Source: Sindora glabra (Eukaryota; Streptophyta; Magnoliopsida; Fabales; Fabaceae). Taken from it: 64,000 nt of DNA. Under the pieces are notes generated by a model, which had not been told where the DNA came from, did not search any database, and saw nothing but the letters and a program-made list of their open reading frames with translations. Positions within the stretch are counted from its first letter, which is position 1; the number at the start of each line of letters is the position of its first letter. The DNA lies in NCBI GenBank assembly GCA_020226215.1, contig CM035235.1, forward strand, positions 74,115,283 through 74,179,282, in the 5' to 3' direction. Below, piece after piece: positions 33,760 to 47,474 of the stretch. Both the position numbers and the translations under genes were made by a program.

Positions 33760-34044
33760 GGGTCTGTTTATTTGCTATTTTCAAAAATAGTTTTATATTT
33801 TTATTTTATAAAAATATAAATTATTATTTGATAAATTACTTTGTAAATTTATTTTTAAATTTATAATCTTATATATAATTTAAAAATATAAATAAGTTTT
33901 TAATATTTTCTTAATTTATTTTTTATTTTACATACTAATTTTATAATTAAATAAAATATTTTCTTGTTTACTTTTTTAAGCATCTTGTATTCTTTACTTT
34001 TTGAATTTAAAAATAATTAAAAAAATATAGACATATCCGAACTC
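33760..34044. mobile_element. Short MITE related to the one at 6,458
   Basis: It begins GGGTCTGTTTATTTGCTATT; the reverse complement of its end reads GAGTTCGGATATGTCTATAT. The interior shares TTTTATAATTAAATAAAATA with the 6.5-kb element. Confidence 0.45.
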
Positions 34045-36081
34045 TATATTTCCCAATTCCCAGAGCCTCAATTTTGGGAAGCAACGAAACTAACGGAACC
34101 TTGTAATATGCGTGGTTGAAAGAAGATTGAAGGAAAAGAGAAGAAAAAATTTATTGTATAATTATGGGAGATTCTAAGGCACCCCGGGGTTTAGGTGCAC
34201 AGGGTGACGTGGAGTAATTTAAATCCTTCATTTTTTCTTTTGTAATTTGAGCCATTGACTAAATTATAAATTTCTTAAGATTGCGAAAATTTACAAGAAG
34301 AGTACAGAATAAGGAAAATTGGAGATAGGATCCGCGTGAAATGACTATGTTGCTTGTCTTTGGCAAATTTTTTGCAGAGGCTTTCAATTTGTTATGTCGC
34401 CGCCATAAATAATACCCAAATGAACAAATTAAGATAGACACAAAACAAGCAATTGCCCTAGTTGAAAAGTTTGGAAGAGGATTTAACTTGAAAAATTGGT
34501 AAATTTATAGTATTAATTTCTCTTAAAAGTTTCGGTATTAGTTGAAATCCTTCTCTGCGACTTGATTTATCGATGCTGAAAACCTAACCTAGATCTATGC
34601 AAATATATAATCAGCAATAATTGAATTTTTATACGAAAAGCTAGACTTAGATGGGCGAGGAATGTCAATCGGCGTCACCATAACATTAATCTCAAAATTG
34701 GTACCATCGAGAAAAAGTCACAAGGGGGATTGAAATGCCTCCAATCTCATCGACGGCAACCATGACAAGAGCTCCTCTTATTTGGAGTTTTTGCAGGTTC
34801 CAATCCAATAGAGGCATCTCTAATTTCACCGACGGCACAAATGGGAATAACTAAAATGAAAGCAAACAAAGTGGGTGCTATTGTAGTGCCTGTGTTGTTT
34901 GTCATTTGTTAGATTTGCAATTTAATTTACTTTACCATGAATTTATGAATGGTGGGTGTCGACAGATTTCAAGTGTCTTGTTCAGTGCTGCATTTTATCT
35001 AACATCGTGTTTATTATTCATCTGATGCATTGTAGGAGTATGATTTTTTTATTATGCTAACGATGAGTTTAAATCCTTCCACCTTCATAAGTTTGAAGAG
35101 TAGATACATGTCAAACAAGGTGGGTATTTGATATGGTCAATAAATTGATGATAAGGATGTGATGTAGAAGAAAAATAAATTTTCAACTTTCTTCGGTCCT
35201 TGGATCAGGGGTCTTTACATAATTCTCGTCAAATTTCCTTGGAAAGGAAAAAATTATTTTTTGTCTGTCTATTGTATACATGGCAATGCCATAATATGCC
35301 ACATGTCCAAGATTTTGGAACCCAGAATATGCCAAAGATACCATAGTCTTCCCCATTATTGTTTAGAAGTTTAAAATGATAGAAAGGGGATGATGGCTAC
35401 AAAACCCTGTTACATTTTTTAATGTTATATATCTTTTTTTTCTTTTTGGCGCTCGTGAATTTATAGTCTGAGAATTCCTCTCTTTCCCATATACGGCTAA
35501 GACAGCTTTTTGTTTTTTTGTTTTTTTTTAATTATTTCCTTTTATTGACGTGTCAGTCTATTCCTTTTGATTTTCTTTTTTTTTATTTTTTTTTCGACGT
35601 ATCAGTCTATTAAGATTTAATAATTGCGTTTCTCGCCAAATTATTCTGTCATGTATTGTTACGTCGCTTGTAATTTGTACGGCTACGAATAACGGCCAAT
35701 GCTATTGGAAGTAAAGAGTTAATTTGTTAGGTTTATAATTTTAGCAAAAAAAACCATTAGCTGCCTTTTTTCTTTTATTGAGATACGATTTGATTTCTTC
35801 AAATACATGTCTTTCTCTCCTTTCACTAATTCACTCTTCACTCAAATCTCTTTTTTCTTTTACTTATTATTTACGGATATCATTATTTTTATTATAAAGA
35901 TAATTTAAATAAATTAAAATTTTAATTAAATTTCAAATTATATAATTACATTTTTTTTATTTTTAACACTTATATTACTTTATAACTCATTTATTATTTT
36001 TTTTTAAATTTGTTCCACTACATATTTTTCTTCTTCCCTTTTTTATACTCACTTCCATTATTCATCATTCACATATAAATC

Positions 36082-36085
<4 letters not shown>
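34045..36085. other. Intergenic, nothing recognised
   Basis: A short internal duplication at 34,735-34,855 repeats (C/A)TC(T/G)C.AAT.TCA(T/C)CGACGGCA twice. ACGTGTCAGTCTATT at 35,549 recurs as ACGTATCAGTCTATT at 35,597. No frame over 61 codons and no gene family seen. Confidence 0.45.

Positions 36086-36132
<47 letters not shown>
36086..36132. repeat. (AT)n microsatellite
   Basis: About 47 bp AT run in T-rich DNA. Confidence 0.95.
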
Positions 36133-36137
<5 letters not shown>

Positions 36138-37327
36138 TTTTTATTTTTTTATTACTTTCAAATTCTTATACAATTTTTCTTTATATTTTCTCTTTTATTT
36201 CAATACATTGCATACATATTATTTTTTATTTATTGTATTGCATACTTTTTCTTATTCACTCCTACTATTTATAATTTTGACACCAATATAATTGAGTAAT
36301 ATATATAATATGATATTTTTTTACTCTGATTATAATATTATTTTAAATAAGTTATACTTTTGATGTAATTGAATCACTTAGCTTCAAATTTTATTTTTAA
36401 TTTTTATACCACTTTGATGTTCACGTACCGTCCATTTTTTTATTTTTTATTATATATATATTTTTTATGTTTTGATCCTCATACATTAGGATTGCTAAAA
36501 GTTTATGTAAAACGTGATATATGATTTTTTTGTTATAAAAATATTTTAAATGAATTAAATTGAATTTTTAACTATATATTATTTTAACTCCTTTAAAACA
36601 CACTTATTATTTCTTTTCATTTTATTTTCCTTATTGCATGTCTTTCTTTTTTTATGCACACTGTCATTCTTTGCAATTAACACATTAATATAATTAAGTA
36701 ATATAGATATAACATAATGTATTTAATTTTACATTAAAAATATTTTAAATAATTTAAAATTTAAATATAGATAATTAATTATTTTATTATTTAATAAAAA
36801 TATTTGAAATTTAAAATTATTTTTATGATTAAATGTTATTAATATTTCCTTGATATTGATTTTTAAATGTTATATGCCATGTTAAATATATGTGAACTGA
36901 AATTTTATTAAGATTTTATAGCTCATTTACTATTTCATTTTCTTTTCTTTATTTTATTGTATATTTTTTTACATTCACTCCTATATTTATAGCTCAAGCA
37001 TCAGTATTACTAAATAATATAGATATAATAAAATATATTTTATTTTATTATCAAAATAATTTATATAAGTTAAATTTTTAATTCAATTGAAAACTTGGTT
37101 ATGTATTCTATTTTTGGCCTTTACTACAGTACTTTCAGGAATTTTAAACTTTAGGTGGTGTAGCACAATACAAGCCATTAGATGAGATTACTAAAGTTTT
37201 TAGTAATCTTATTTAATAATTTGTATTATGTTACATCACCCTAAATTTAGAAACTTTGGAAGTACCTTAAATTTTTTTTCTATTTTTAATTGTTACTTAA
37301 CTAGATAATAACCCATGTGTTGCACGA
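36133..37327. other. AT-rich intergenic with recurring TTT.TTTC-type text
   Basis: Blocks around 35,860-36,060, 36,150-36,300, 36,590-36,700 and 36,930-37,020 repeat the order 'CTCATTTA(C/T)TATTTC(T/A)TTT ... TATTGTATA/CATA ... CACTCCTA(T/C) ... ATAATTAAGTAATATA'. This suggests a very diverged tandem array of about 350-bp units. No coding potential. Confidence 0.35.
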
Positions 37328-38065
37328 ATAAATATTTATTTTAATAATATAATATTATAATTATATATTAATTATTTATAAGGAGGGTTAGATAAAAATT
37401 TAATTAATATATAATTAACAATTTTAAAAAAATTATCTTTATATTAATTTTGCTTAACTTTTAAATAAATAAATAATTTTAAATTCAAATATTTTATTAA
37501 TTAAATATTATTTTTAATATAATTATTACCATTAATATCAATGTTTAATAATATGATCTAAAATAAGAATATATTTTTTTAATAATAATATATTTTTTAT
37601 TTATCATATTACAGAATAAATTAAATTTTTAAAAATATTAATTTTATATTATAGAAAAATATTTATTTTAATAATATAATATTATAATTATGCATTAATT
37701 ATTTATAAATATTATTAGATAAAAAATTAATTAATATAAAATTAACAACTCTAAAAAAAAGTTATATTTGCTTTAACATATTAGAAAGAGAAGGTATTTT
37801 ATAAAATAAAAATTAAAAAATTTAAGGAAAAAAATTATTTCTCCACTAATTTTGCTTAACATTAAAATAGATAATTAATTTTAAATTAATTTTAAATTTA
37901 AACATGGTATTAATTAGATATCAATTTTTAAGATAATAATTATTATTAATATTAATATTTAATAACATGATTTATGATAAAAATATATTTTTTTGTAATG
38001 GTAATTTATTTTTATTTACTATGTTACAACATAAAATAAAATTTTGAAAGTAATAGTTTTATATT
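37328..38065. repeat. Two diverged tandem units of about 330-400 bp
   Basis: ATATTTATTTTAATAATATA at 37,333 recurs at 37,662, and the following blocks appear in the same order in both units: ATTAATTATTTATAA, TTAGATAAAAA, ATTAACAA, TTTTGCTTAAC, GATATTATTTTTAA-like text and TATATTTTTTT. The left edge carries AATAACCCATGTGTTGCACG, a string resembling a dispersed plant repeat motif. Non-coding. Confidence 0.55.
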
Positions 38066-39249
38066 ATAGGCAACTCATTAAAATTCACAAATTACAACAT
38101 ATACATTAACTAAAATTTAATATTTTGACATCAAATATTTAAAATTTTTTTGATTCACATGGAAGAAAAGGCTGAAAAACATTAATAATGGACTCATATT
38201 TATAATAAAATTCCTTTCTTGAAGTATAATTATAAATATAAAATAATAAACAAATAAAAGATATGTAGTGAGTAATAAATTTTTAAAAGAAGAATTGATT
38301 TATCTCTTAGTCAAAGTTTAAAAAAAATATGTTAAGCATATAAAGAAGAAAAAATGTGAGAGAAATAATATAATCAATTAGGAACATAATAAAAATAATT
38401 AATTAGTTTATGAAATGAAAAAATAAATTTACAATTACTATAATGAGAATTTATCAAATGAAGATGAACTACTGGGTTATTTAGTGACAGATGTCATCAT
38501 ACGAAATTCAAACTTTCTCTAATAGGTGCAAGTAAGATTATTCATTTATTTATGAAAGTAAAGAATGATTTTATCAAATAAAGATGAATAGAAAGTGTAC
38601 TATATATAGATGAAAGTTTACAAATTCTAAATTAGATGTAAAATGAGATAAAGATAAGGATAAAAAAGTTTCTAATCAAATTAAATAAAGATAAAAAAAA
38701 TTTCAAATAAAATTAGATGAAGATAAAGATAAAATAATTTTTAAATTTTTAAATAAAAAATATTATATTTGTTAATATCAATATTTTTATATAAATTCAA
38801 AGTAATAAAAAATAACCTATCCATATATATTATTAATTATAAATTTATAAATTTCATAATTGATAATAGATACATTTATATGACAGTTTCTTTCTTTTCA
38901 AAATTTCTTTCAAAATTGTACTTTTTTTTTGTTAAACGATATGAAATAGTTAAAAAAAGAAAAAGCAGAAAACTTTTTTCATAATTGATAATAGATACAT
39001 CAAGCTATTATTTTTGTTTGAAAAGCAAAAAACTAATGAAATAAAGTAGTTAAGAAAAGGATAATCAAATTGCAATAATAATAGTATAAAAAAAAGAAAA
39101 AAACCATAGCAAGGAATATATATATATATATATGATAAGAACATTGAATCAAAAGTAGTGAGAGAGAATACTTATATATATTAAAATTGATGATAAAAAC
39201 TTCCATCTCAAAGAAGATTATAGCATTAAGATGATTGAATATGAAAAGA
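38066..39249. other. AT-rich intergenic, nothing recognised
   Basis: ATAATTGATAATAGATACAT occurs twice (38,857 and 38,981), and a 16-bp AT run lies at 39,117-39,132. No gene. Confidence 0.5.
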
Positions 39250-39645
39250 GAAAAGAAACATACCTAAATCTATAGGAATTAATAGGATTATAGTTTCACA
39301 ATTCTTAATCTTTTAAATTAGTGTGTATCAATTTTTTGGAGAAAACTTTTTTCTATTTTTTAATGAAGAGATGTCAAAAAATAAAATCCTTTTACACATA
39401 ATTTGGGGACCACACTCTCTTATTTATTTTCTTTATTTTTTTCTTAATTTACCTATCATAAATAAAAAATAAGACTTTTAAGTCTTTATAGGAAAAAGCT
39501 ACACTAAATGAGATAGTTTAAATCTATTTAATTTTAAATTTTATTTGATCATTTTAATTTGAATCAAATATTATGATAGCCAATAATATATAATTATTAT
39601 TTACATATATATATACAATTTATATATCTATTAAAAAATTTAACA
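39250..39645 (-). repeat. Left (sense 3') LTR of the copia element
   Basis: Shares ACATACCTAAATC, TAGGAATTAATAGGATT, TATTTTTTAATGA, CATAATTTGGG and CTATTAAAAAATT with 44,309-44,709. The inner border is set by the polypurine tract; the outer border is uncertain by about 15 bp. Confidence 0.75.
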
Positions 39646-41603
39646 ATCTCCTAGTTGGATTATGTGTATATGTATGTGTAATGTGTATAATACTTGATAA
39701 TTGTATATTATCATATAATCTTATGAGCTCAAAAATTGCTATCATTAACAAAATTATCTCTAATCAATCTAGTCCATTAATCATATTGATATAGGATCAA
39801 AGAGACTTTTGGTGTAATTATCGTAATTAAATCCATTAATTATCACATACATCGATACAATCAAAAACATGGATCAAGCATGGATGTGTAGCATGGAAAT
39901 TACATACTATATGATCTTAATATGCCTATTTCTAATTAGTCCACCTTATTCCTTAATGAGATCAAATTAAATAAAATGTGTAACCATATGGAATTCTTAT
40001 ATTGCAGTAAATAATCATAAAATATCTATAAATATATCTATAGACAAAAGCATTTATAAATACAAACTTTCCCTAAACTAGCATATCACTGAGTGATACT
40101 ATACCTATATGAACAGTGTGCTCATAAAAAGCCTTGGATCGTAAACTTTAGTACGTAGATTTACAACTATAAAGTTTATTCCAATGTGCTTTATACATAT
40201 CTAACCATTATGAACTCTTTCTTTAACAATTAGGAATTTAATATCTATGTGCTTTAACTTTAACAAAATCCTATTATTATTAGAATATAACATTACTAAC
40301 TTATTATCACAAAATAACTTTAATAGTTTTTCTATAGCATTTATAATTTGTAGCCCAATGATAAAATTTTGCAATTATATCCTAAGATTGGATGCCTTAT
40401 AACATGCTATAAATTTAACTATCATAATAAAAGAAGTTATAAGTGTTTGCTTAGCACTCTTCTAGAAAATAGCTCATCTAATAAGTAAGTAGATGTAACT
40501 CAAAATGGATCTATAATTATTTTAACATCCTACAAAATTAAAGTTAGAATACCTAATGATCTATAACTGATTGGATCTCATATGTATGGGCATTTAGTCT
40601 TTTATTTTCAAAAGATAACATATAGCCTTTTTTATTACTTTCTAATGATCCATTTCCAGATTACTCAAGTATCTACCTCACATCTCAATAATGTATGTAA
40701 TATCTGAATGTGTACAAACTTAAGCATATATCAGACTCTTATTGAACTTATGGCATATACAATTATCGACCATATTGGTTTCAACACCAAGGAAGATAAT
40801 AACTAATGAAACTTATGATATCATTGACGAGAAGCTTGCTTAAGTTTATAAATGAATTTCTCCACTTTTAAGAGTTAGAATTTTTAATGGCTTGATGAAA
40901 ATTAATTGGGTTTTCTTTCACCATTCCAATATCTATCTTATGTTATTGGAGAAAAATAATGTAATAATCTAGAATCTCATTTTTCTTCCTTTTAGTGGAT
41001 ATTCTTAATGGCATTTATTCTTGAAATTACTAAGTTTATTTTTCATAAATAACTTGTTAGCCTTGAGTAAGGAGATTTTCAATGCTGTCTTGTTATTTCA
41101 GAGGTACTTCTTGAGTAATATCAAGAATAGAAACCTGATTATGGTTAATGATAACTATAGGAAAAGAAATGAATTTCTATTCAGAGATAGTTTTTAACTT
41201 ATATTTCCCCTTTAACTCAATATCCTTAAAGAATTGGGCGTTTCCCATTTCAAAAAAGGACCTAGTTATAAGATTATAAAACTTATATTCTTGAGATTGT
41301 TTAAAGTACCCAACAAAATAGTTATTAACCATTCTTGAGTCTAGTTTCTTTTCATTTAACCTATAAGGCCTAACCTCAGTGGGATAACCCCAAATATATA
41401 AATATTTTATATTAGGCTTTTTGCTTGTACATAATTCGTAAAGGGTTTTGATTGTTGTTTTAGTTGGAACTTTGTTAAGGATGTAGGCAGCAGTCTTTAA
41501 TGTCTTTCCCTAGAGTGAATTTAGTCTTTAATGCCATATCACTTAAGGTTTTGTTTTGTCTTTCAGTAACACCATTTATGTTAGGGTTCTCTAGCATGAT
41601 GTA

Positions 41604-41837
41604 CTATAGGATAATACCACACTCTTTTAGAAATTTAGCAAATAGTTCTAGACATTGTTCACTTGATCCATCATATCTACCGTAGTATTCATTACCATGA
41701 TCAAACCTAATGTCTTTAATCTTTATGTTGAGTTGATTCTTAAGTTTATCTTTAAAAGCTTTGAACGCATCTAATGCTTGAGACTTTTTATGAATGAGAT
41801 AAAGGTATCTATAATATAAAAAATTATCTATGAACAT
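41604..41837 (-). pseudogene. Copia integrase core fragment
   Basis: A 77-codon open stretch begins with FIDNFLYYRYLYLIHKKSQA and contains IRFDHGNEYYGRYDGSSEQ and FAKFLKECGI, the retroviral-type integrase core of a plant Ty1/copia polyprotein. The first catalytic Asp region lies just upstream out of frame and the frame is closed by stops on both sides. It is the best preserved part of the element at 39.25-44.71 kb; no activity is expected. Confidence 0.85.
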
Positions 41838-44308
41838 AATAAAATATTGTTGGTCATTCTAAAAAGCCATAAGGAATGGCTTACAAATATTCATATGCAT
41901 TAATATTAAGACATTTAAAGATCTTTTGACATCTAATCTTTTTATATTTTTTTATTTTCCTTTAATGCATTTAACATAAACTTGAAAGTCTAATAAATTA
42001 GGATGATTAAGAATTCTATTTAACATAAATTTTTTAATTTTTTGTTTAAAGATATGCTCTAAACATTTATGCTAGAGTGATACAAAATTCTTATTTGTTA
42101 ATTTCCTTTTAGTGCTACGGGAATTAAGATATAGGGTTTTGTCAACCATATTAAACATATAAAGATTATCATATCCAAATAGAAAACTAGAATTCACAAG
42201 TTTTGAATCATAAAAAAATTGACTATTTTCAAAAGAATAAAGGTAATCAAATTTATCTAATAGAGAAATAGAAACTAGATTCTATCTAAATGATAGTATA
42301 ACATAAATGTAATTCAAATCCAAATTTTAATAATAATTCAAAAATCCTAATTACCTTAACTTCGGTTGACTTGTCATTGCCGATAAAATGTATCTTTTAC
42401 CATCACTTAACCTTTGGTAACTTAAGCAACCTTGAATAAATATATTTTTGTGAGTAGTAGTACTGAAATCTATCCACTAAGTATATCCAAGCACTAATGT
42501 CAAATTAACCTCAAGACAAGCTAAATTAAAAAGTGTACCTTTCTTTACATTCTAAGTGTGATATTTAGTATATTGTTTCTACTCATGAGAAGTATTTCTA
42601 TTAAAGTAGTAAGCAAATTTCATAGTTTACCTTTTCTGTTTCTTATATTGCTTCTTTTGTGATGGAATAACTATAACTTCTTTACCTTTCTTCCTTTTTT
42701 TGTTATTATCTTTAGAAGTTAAAGCTAGATGAGTACTTTTAATCTTTTCTTATTTCAAATTTTCTTCTTATTATACATAATGTGAAATGAGCTCATTAAG
42801 ACTCTATTTCTTTTTTTGGTATTTATAACTAATCTTGAATTGACTGAATTACAGAAGAAGAGAAATAAGAACTACATGTACAAGTAAGATTTTAGACAAC
42901 TCTAGCTTTAATGCTTTAAGTTTTGATGCAAGATGAAACATCTTCAAAATGTATTCCTTAATTTTCATTTTACTTTTATATCTTATGAAAATAAGACTTC
43001 TTAAAAGGGTACTTGTCTGTGTCTTTTATTTTTCTTTTTTTTAGGGGAGGGAATTTTCTTAAATTCTTTAATGAAAAATTTAGCATCAATTTTCTGAAAC
43101 ATTATGCCCCTAAAGATTTCTGGAATTATACATTTTATGATCATAAAACTTATATAATTTGAGCATTCCTACTTCTCTAAATCCTTCTTAACATTAGAAA
43201 AACTTGCATTTGTAAAGTGTAGAGGGTCACTTAACCCAAATAGTAAGGTTTAGATTCATGCAACCAAGAACAATTATGACTTTTCTTTCAATCTTTAAAA
43301 ATTGTGCCATTAAACATAGAGATAGAGTTAATATTCATATATGTTAAAATAGCAGAATATTCACAGAATCTAGAACAAAATAAACAAAGCAATATGCTCA
43401 CAATTAAAATCTAAATTCAATATGAATAATAAGTTCAAATAATGGCAAGTTCCATCATAAGATACCTAACATAACATTATTATATAGTTTTTGGATGGAA
43501 AAATTAACTCATTAGTGTTACTCTTTGTGTAGTAATCATATATTGATAATAAATTCTTGTCAAATAATAACCCTCTCTCTAGGTTAACTTAATATTCACA
43601 TAGAAAACCTAATAATTGTTATATGTTTATCATCACAAGTGCATTTGAATTTTGGCCAAATAATAAACCTTTCTTTGGGCTGTTTATTATTTGCATGAAA
43701 TTTAAACATACAACTATCTTAATATTTAAAATTAATCAATTTACATAAAAGAGATTATTTTGGTAACTTGTTGTTTTAATCAATTAATTTAAAATATCAT
43801 ATATCCAAATTTAAAAAATAAAATATGTCAAAATTTGAATTTCAATCCATAAATATATAAATATGAATCTGAATTCATAAAGTAGTATAATGACTAACAT
43901 CATATATATATATATATATATATATTAAATCAAAACATATTATCTATACAAGGTAAAGCGGTATAACATTAAACTAAGGCATTACGTCAAATTTGAATTT
44001 GGGAGGCAACGGATATATGACATTGACGTTATCATCTCAATATTTTATATATAATATAAAACAATATAACGTTATCAACACGTAATGATATATAAACTAG
44101 AGATCAATACGTGAAACTTCAATTAATTTGAATTAATACATATGATGAATGTCAACATCAAATTACATATATGAAATTAATTTTAATTTTTCTAATAATT
44201 CAACATGAAGACTATGATATTAATTGTTGAAAAATTTTAACTACACTAATGATAAAACTCATCATTAAAATCCAAATATTTTATGTTTAATTATCAAGAC
44301 TACTAGAT

Positions 44309-44709
44309 GCAGAAATATACCTAAATCGATAGAAATTAATGGAATTGTACTTTTGTAATTCTTGATCTTTGAAATTAATATGTATTAGTTTTGTAGAGGA
44401 AACTTATTTCTATTTTCTAATAATGTGATATCAAAAAACAAATTTTTTTTATAGACAATTTGGGAATTATATAATTTTATTTATTTATTTTTCTTATTTA
44501 TAATTTATCTATTATAAATAAGAAATAAGATTTTTAGATTTTTACACATAAAAATTCACATTTAATGAGATAATTTAGATCCATTTAGTTTTAAACTTTA
44601 CTTGATTACTTTAATTTAATTCAAACCTTATAATAATCAATAATGTATTATTATTATTATTATTATTATAGACACACATAATATATGTGCTTATTAAAAA
44701 ATCCAAAAA
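44309..44709 (-). repeat. Right (sense 5') LTR of the copia element
   Basis: Partner of 39,250-39,645. It carries an expanded (ATT)n run (about 44,648-44,669) absent from the other LTR. Confidence 0.75.
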
Positions 44710-44714
44710 TATTG

Positions 44715-45200
44715 ACTAACTATGCACAGGGACCACAACCATTTCTTCCACAGAGACACAGACTTGGGTTGACTCGACGACCACGGACTTTATTTGCAAG
44801 CGCACACTGCGGGCTTTGCTTTGCAGAGTATATTATATTAGGAGAAGGTTTGAGTTAGTAGTTTACCCTGTGGCGATGTCACCTGTTCGGATCCGCTTAT
44901 CTCCATCTCGTGAACTTAGCCGATACAAAGCTCTATGATAGCACCCAATTTTTTCGATTCGGGTGTTCGATCTACCGATATATTACTGACTCAGTGTACT
45001 ATAAAATTTTTCATATTATGTATAAAGAAATTAGGGTGAGAAGTGTCTTTAATTGCAATTTCCACAGCACACCAAAATATTTGGAATGTTCTTCTTCGGT
45101 ATTTGGGCTGGCTGAGGTACTCTTCTCTCCTGTTATCCCCCTATTCCTCTTGATTGAGTTTCTACGCATGCATATCCTACAGCTGCAGTTGCAATAATAT
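44715..45200 (+). promoter_or_regulatory. Probable promoter/5' UTR block of ankyrin-PGG gene A
   Basis: A GC-richer island directly to the right of the copia element. It shares a block like GTTGAC..CGACGACCAC.GGACTT (44,767-44,792) with 54,489-54,515 upstream of gene B (GTTGACGACCACAACCGAAGACTT). Both genes have an acceptor (TTTACAG) a few bases before their ATG, so an upstream non-coding exon is required. This island is the best candidate for it, about 2.3 kb away. Inference. Confidence 0.35.
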
Positions 45201-46824
45201 TATCATTCGCAAATCTAAATCATGATTTCAATTATTATCTCTGTGTTCTGGTTTCTTTTCTGACATCATTTTAGGGTTTTTGTTCTTCATCTAAATTTGA
45301 TTTCCGAACTCTTTGTATATGATTTAGAGATTTAACCACTTCTATTTTTGTCCAAGAAAAGTTGTTAGAGAAATGATCCAAACTCCAAAGAGGTCGTCGT
45401 GTGAAGCTGAAATTCCCTAGTTTGTTGCATGCATGCATATGCACGTACTGTTTTTTAAAATATTTATTTATAAGAATCTCTTCATCTCCTGTATGGCTAT
45501 TCATATGGTGTTTGTGTGACTGGCAAGGACAGGAGGAAAAGATCCCCTTCAAACTTACAAGTTAAAAACTTGATGTAAGAACCCAGAAAGGACCTGGAAA
45601 ATATTTTTCTTATATTGTTGCATTGAAATTTAAGTGTTAATTTTTTGGACAAATAAATTATTTTAATACTTTAATTGAGTAAATATTGGAATTTAAAAAA
45701 ATTTATTTAATAAAATTTAAATAATAATATTATTATTCAAAGTTAAAAATATTTTCGAAAGATATAATATTACGAGTCAACTACCAAAACAAAAACATAA
45801 AAAATGGGAACAGCTTTACCTGTTTTTCCAAGAAAGATGGGTAGATGCTTCCACATGGCCTGTGATGTGCTGTATTTCGCCAGTGGATCCAAAGTTGTGG
45901 GGTCTCAAGAGACAAGTTTTGTATGCTTCAATTAATTATATATTTTTAATATAATTAATAAATAAAAATAATTTTAATATATGATATAATTATAACATAT
46001 AAAAATTTATTGCCACAAAGAGGGGACACGGAAGTTGCTGTCCTTGCTTGCTTTGGAAAAATCAACAATGTCTCCACATCACTTATTAACTTCTCTGCGA
46101 CGTCAATTTAGAGTAGAGACAATAGCGACTGCCTCGAAACGGTGCCTCTGACTAAAAGAATATATATATTTGCTGAAAAATTGTAGCTAGTATTATTTTT
46201 CAAATTATATATTTTCTCTTTATAGGAAAAAGTTATAAATTAATTATGACTTCATACATAAAGTAGGAAAAATTTAAGATGATACATAGTGTATATATAT
46301 ATATGGAACTTAATGACCTTTATTTTTTTAATTGAATGTAAAAAGTATAAGGTTAATGGTCTCCATTTTTTTAATTAGGCCAAAAAAATTATTGCGAAAT
46401 TAATTTAAATATACTCGTTAACAGAAATAGTTGGTGTTAGTATCAAATTGATTATAATATTTTTATTTTTATTATTAAATTAATAATATAATTTTTTAAG
46501 TAAAAAATAATATCATTAATTATCATGGAAGTTAACAATTCCTAATTAATAGGATAGCAATTCTCAAAAGTAAATAAGTTAATGGGGTAATTAACTTTCT
46601 ATTGGTATGCTAATTGATTAGTTCTTTAATTCCTTACTATTTATTGAATTTGGAAGAATTTTTTTTTATTTTTCAACTTATTATTTTAAAAATTCAATGA
46701 TATATTAAATATTATTTTTGTTTAATGATGAATCGGTAAATTATTAAAAAAATGGAAATTTTTTGTTTCGCGTACTAATAATCTTCGGGAACAAGTTTTT
46801 GTTTTATACAAGTTCCGAAAATAC

Positions 46825-46938
<114 letters not shown>

Positions 46939-47092
46939 TATATATATATGCAAAAAAAAATTCCAAAATAGATTAAGAATATAAATTTAAAATTATTATT
47001 TAATATATAATAATATAATAAATTTATAAATATCAATACAATGAATATAAAACATTTAAAATTTAATTTAAATTTTATTTTTAGTAGTTATA

Positions 47093-47093
<1 letters not shown>

Positions 47094-47157
<64 letters not shown>
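47094..47157. repeat. (AT)32 microsatellite followed by ACGC/ACGA repeats
   Basis: About 64 bp AT run, then CACGCACGCACGCACGAACG. Confidence 0.97.
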
Positions 47158-47160
<3 letters not shown>

Positions 47161-47474
47161 TATACACGCACGCACGCACGAACGTGTACATATCGACACG
47201 CTTGAAAGTTTAAAATGGGCATAAAAATCATTTTTGTTAGGTTGCTATATAAACTAAATTCTTTGTTACAGTTTTCGAAGAATACTTGTTAATATAAGGG
47301 GGGACTAGACCTTCTTATTATAAAAAGTAGAAATTCATATACTGAAAAAAATAACAAATATGAAAAGCTAATTATAATATATTAACTAACACTTTTATTC
47401 TCAGTGGATTTGGCTTTCATTTAATAAAGTTAGAATATTCAAGAAAAAGAAATGAGTGTGTGTTTTACAGAAAA

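Larger units (their letters stand above)
39250..44709 (-). mobile_element. Decayed Ty1/copia retrotransposon with both LTRs, about 5.46 kb
   Basis: Direct repeats of about 390-400 bp at 39,250-39,645 and 44,309-44,709 flank remnants of copia gag-pol read on the minus strand. The sense-strand order from the right LTR is gag-like text (about 43.3-42.6 kb), the integrase zinc-binding tail (CIKGK near 41,960), integrase core (41,837-41,604), the post-integrase block (41,560-41,150), a reverse-transcriptase scrap (40,950-40,820) and RNase H (about 40,750-40,350). The polypurine tract TAGGAGAT precedes TGTTAAAT of the left (3') LTR at 39,645. Many stops and frameshifts occur throughout. The two LTRs differ at many sites, so the insertion is old. 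Confidence 0.85.

Noticed and set aside
34259..34441. 60-codon minus frame with a basic KLKASAKNLPK segment
   Set aside because: Opens at GTG, not ATG; too short and without recognised similarity.
37328..38065. Candidate CRISPR-like or satellite array
   Set aside because: Only two long diverged units with no regular short spacers; an ordinary AT-rich duplication in a plant genome.
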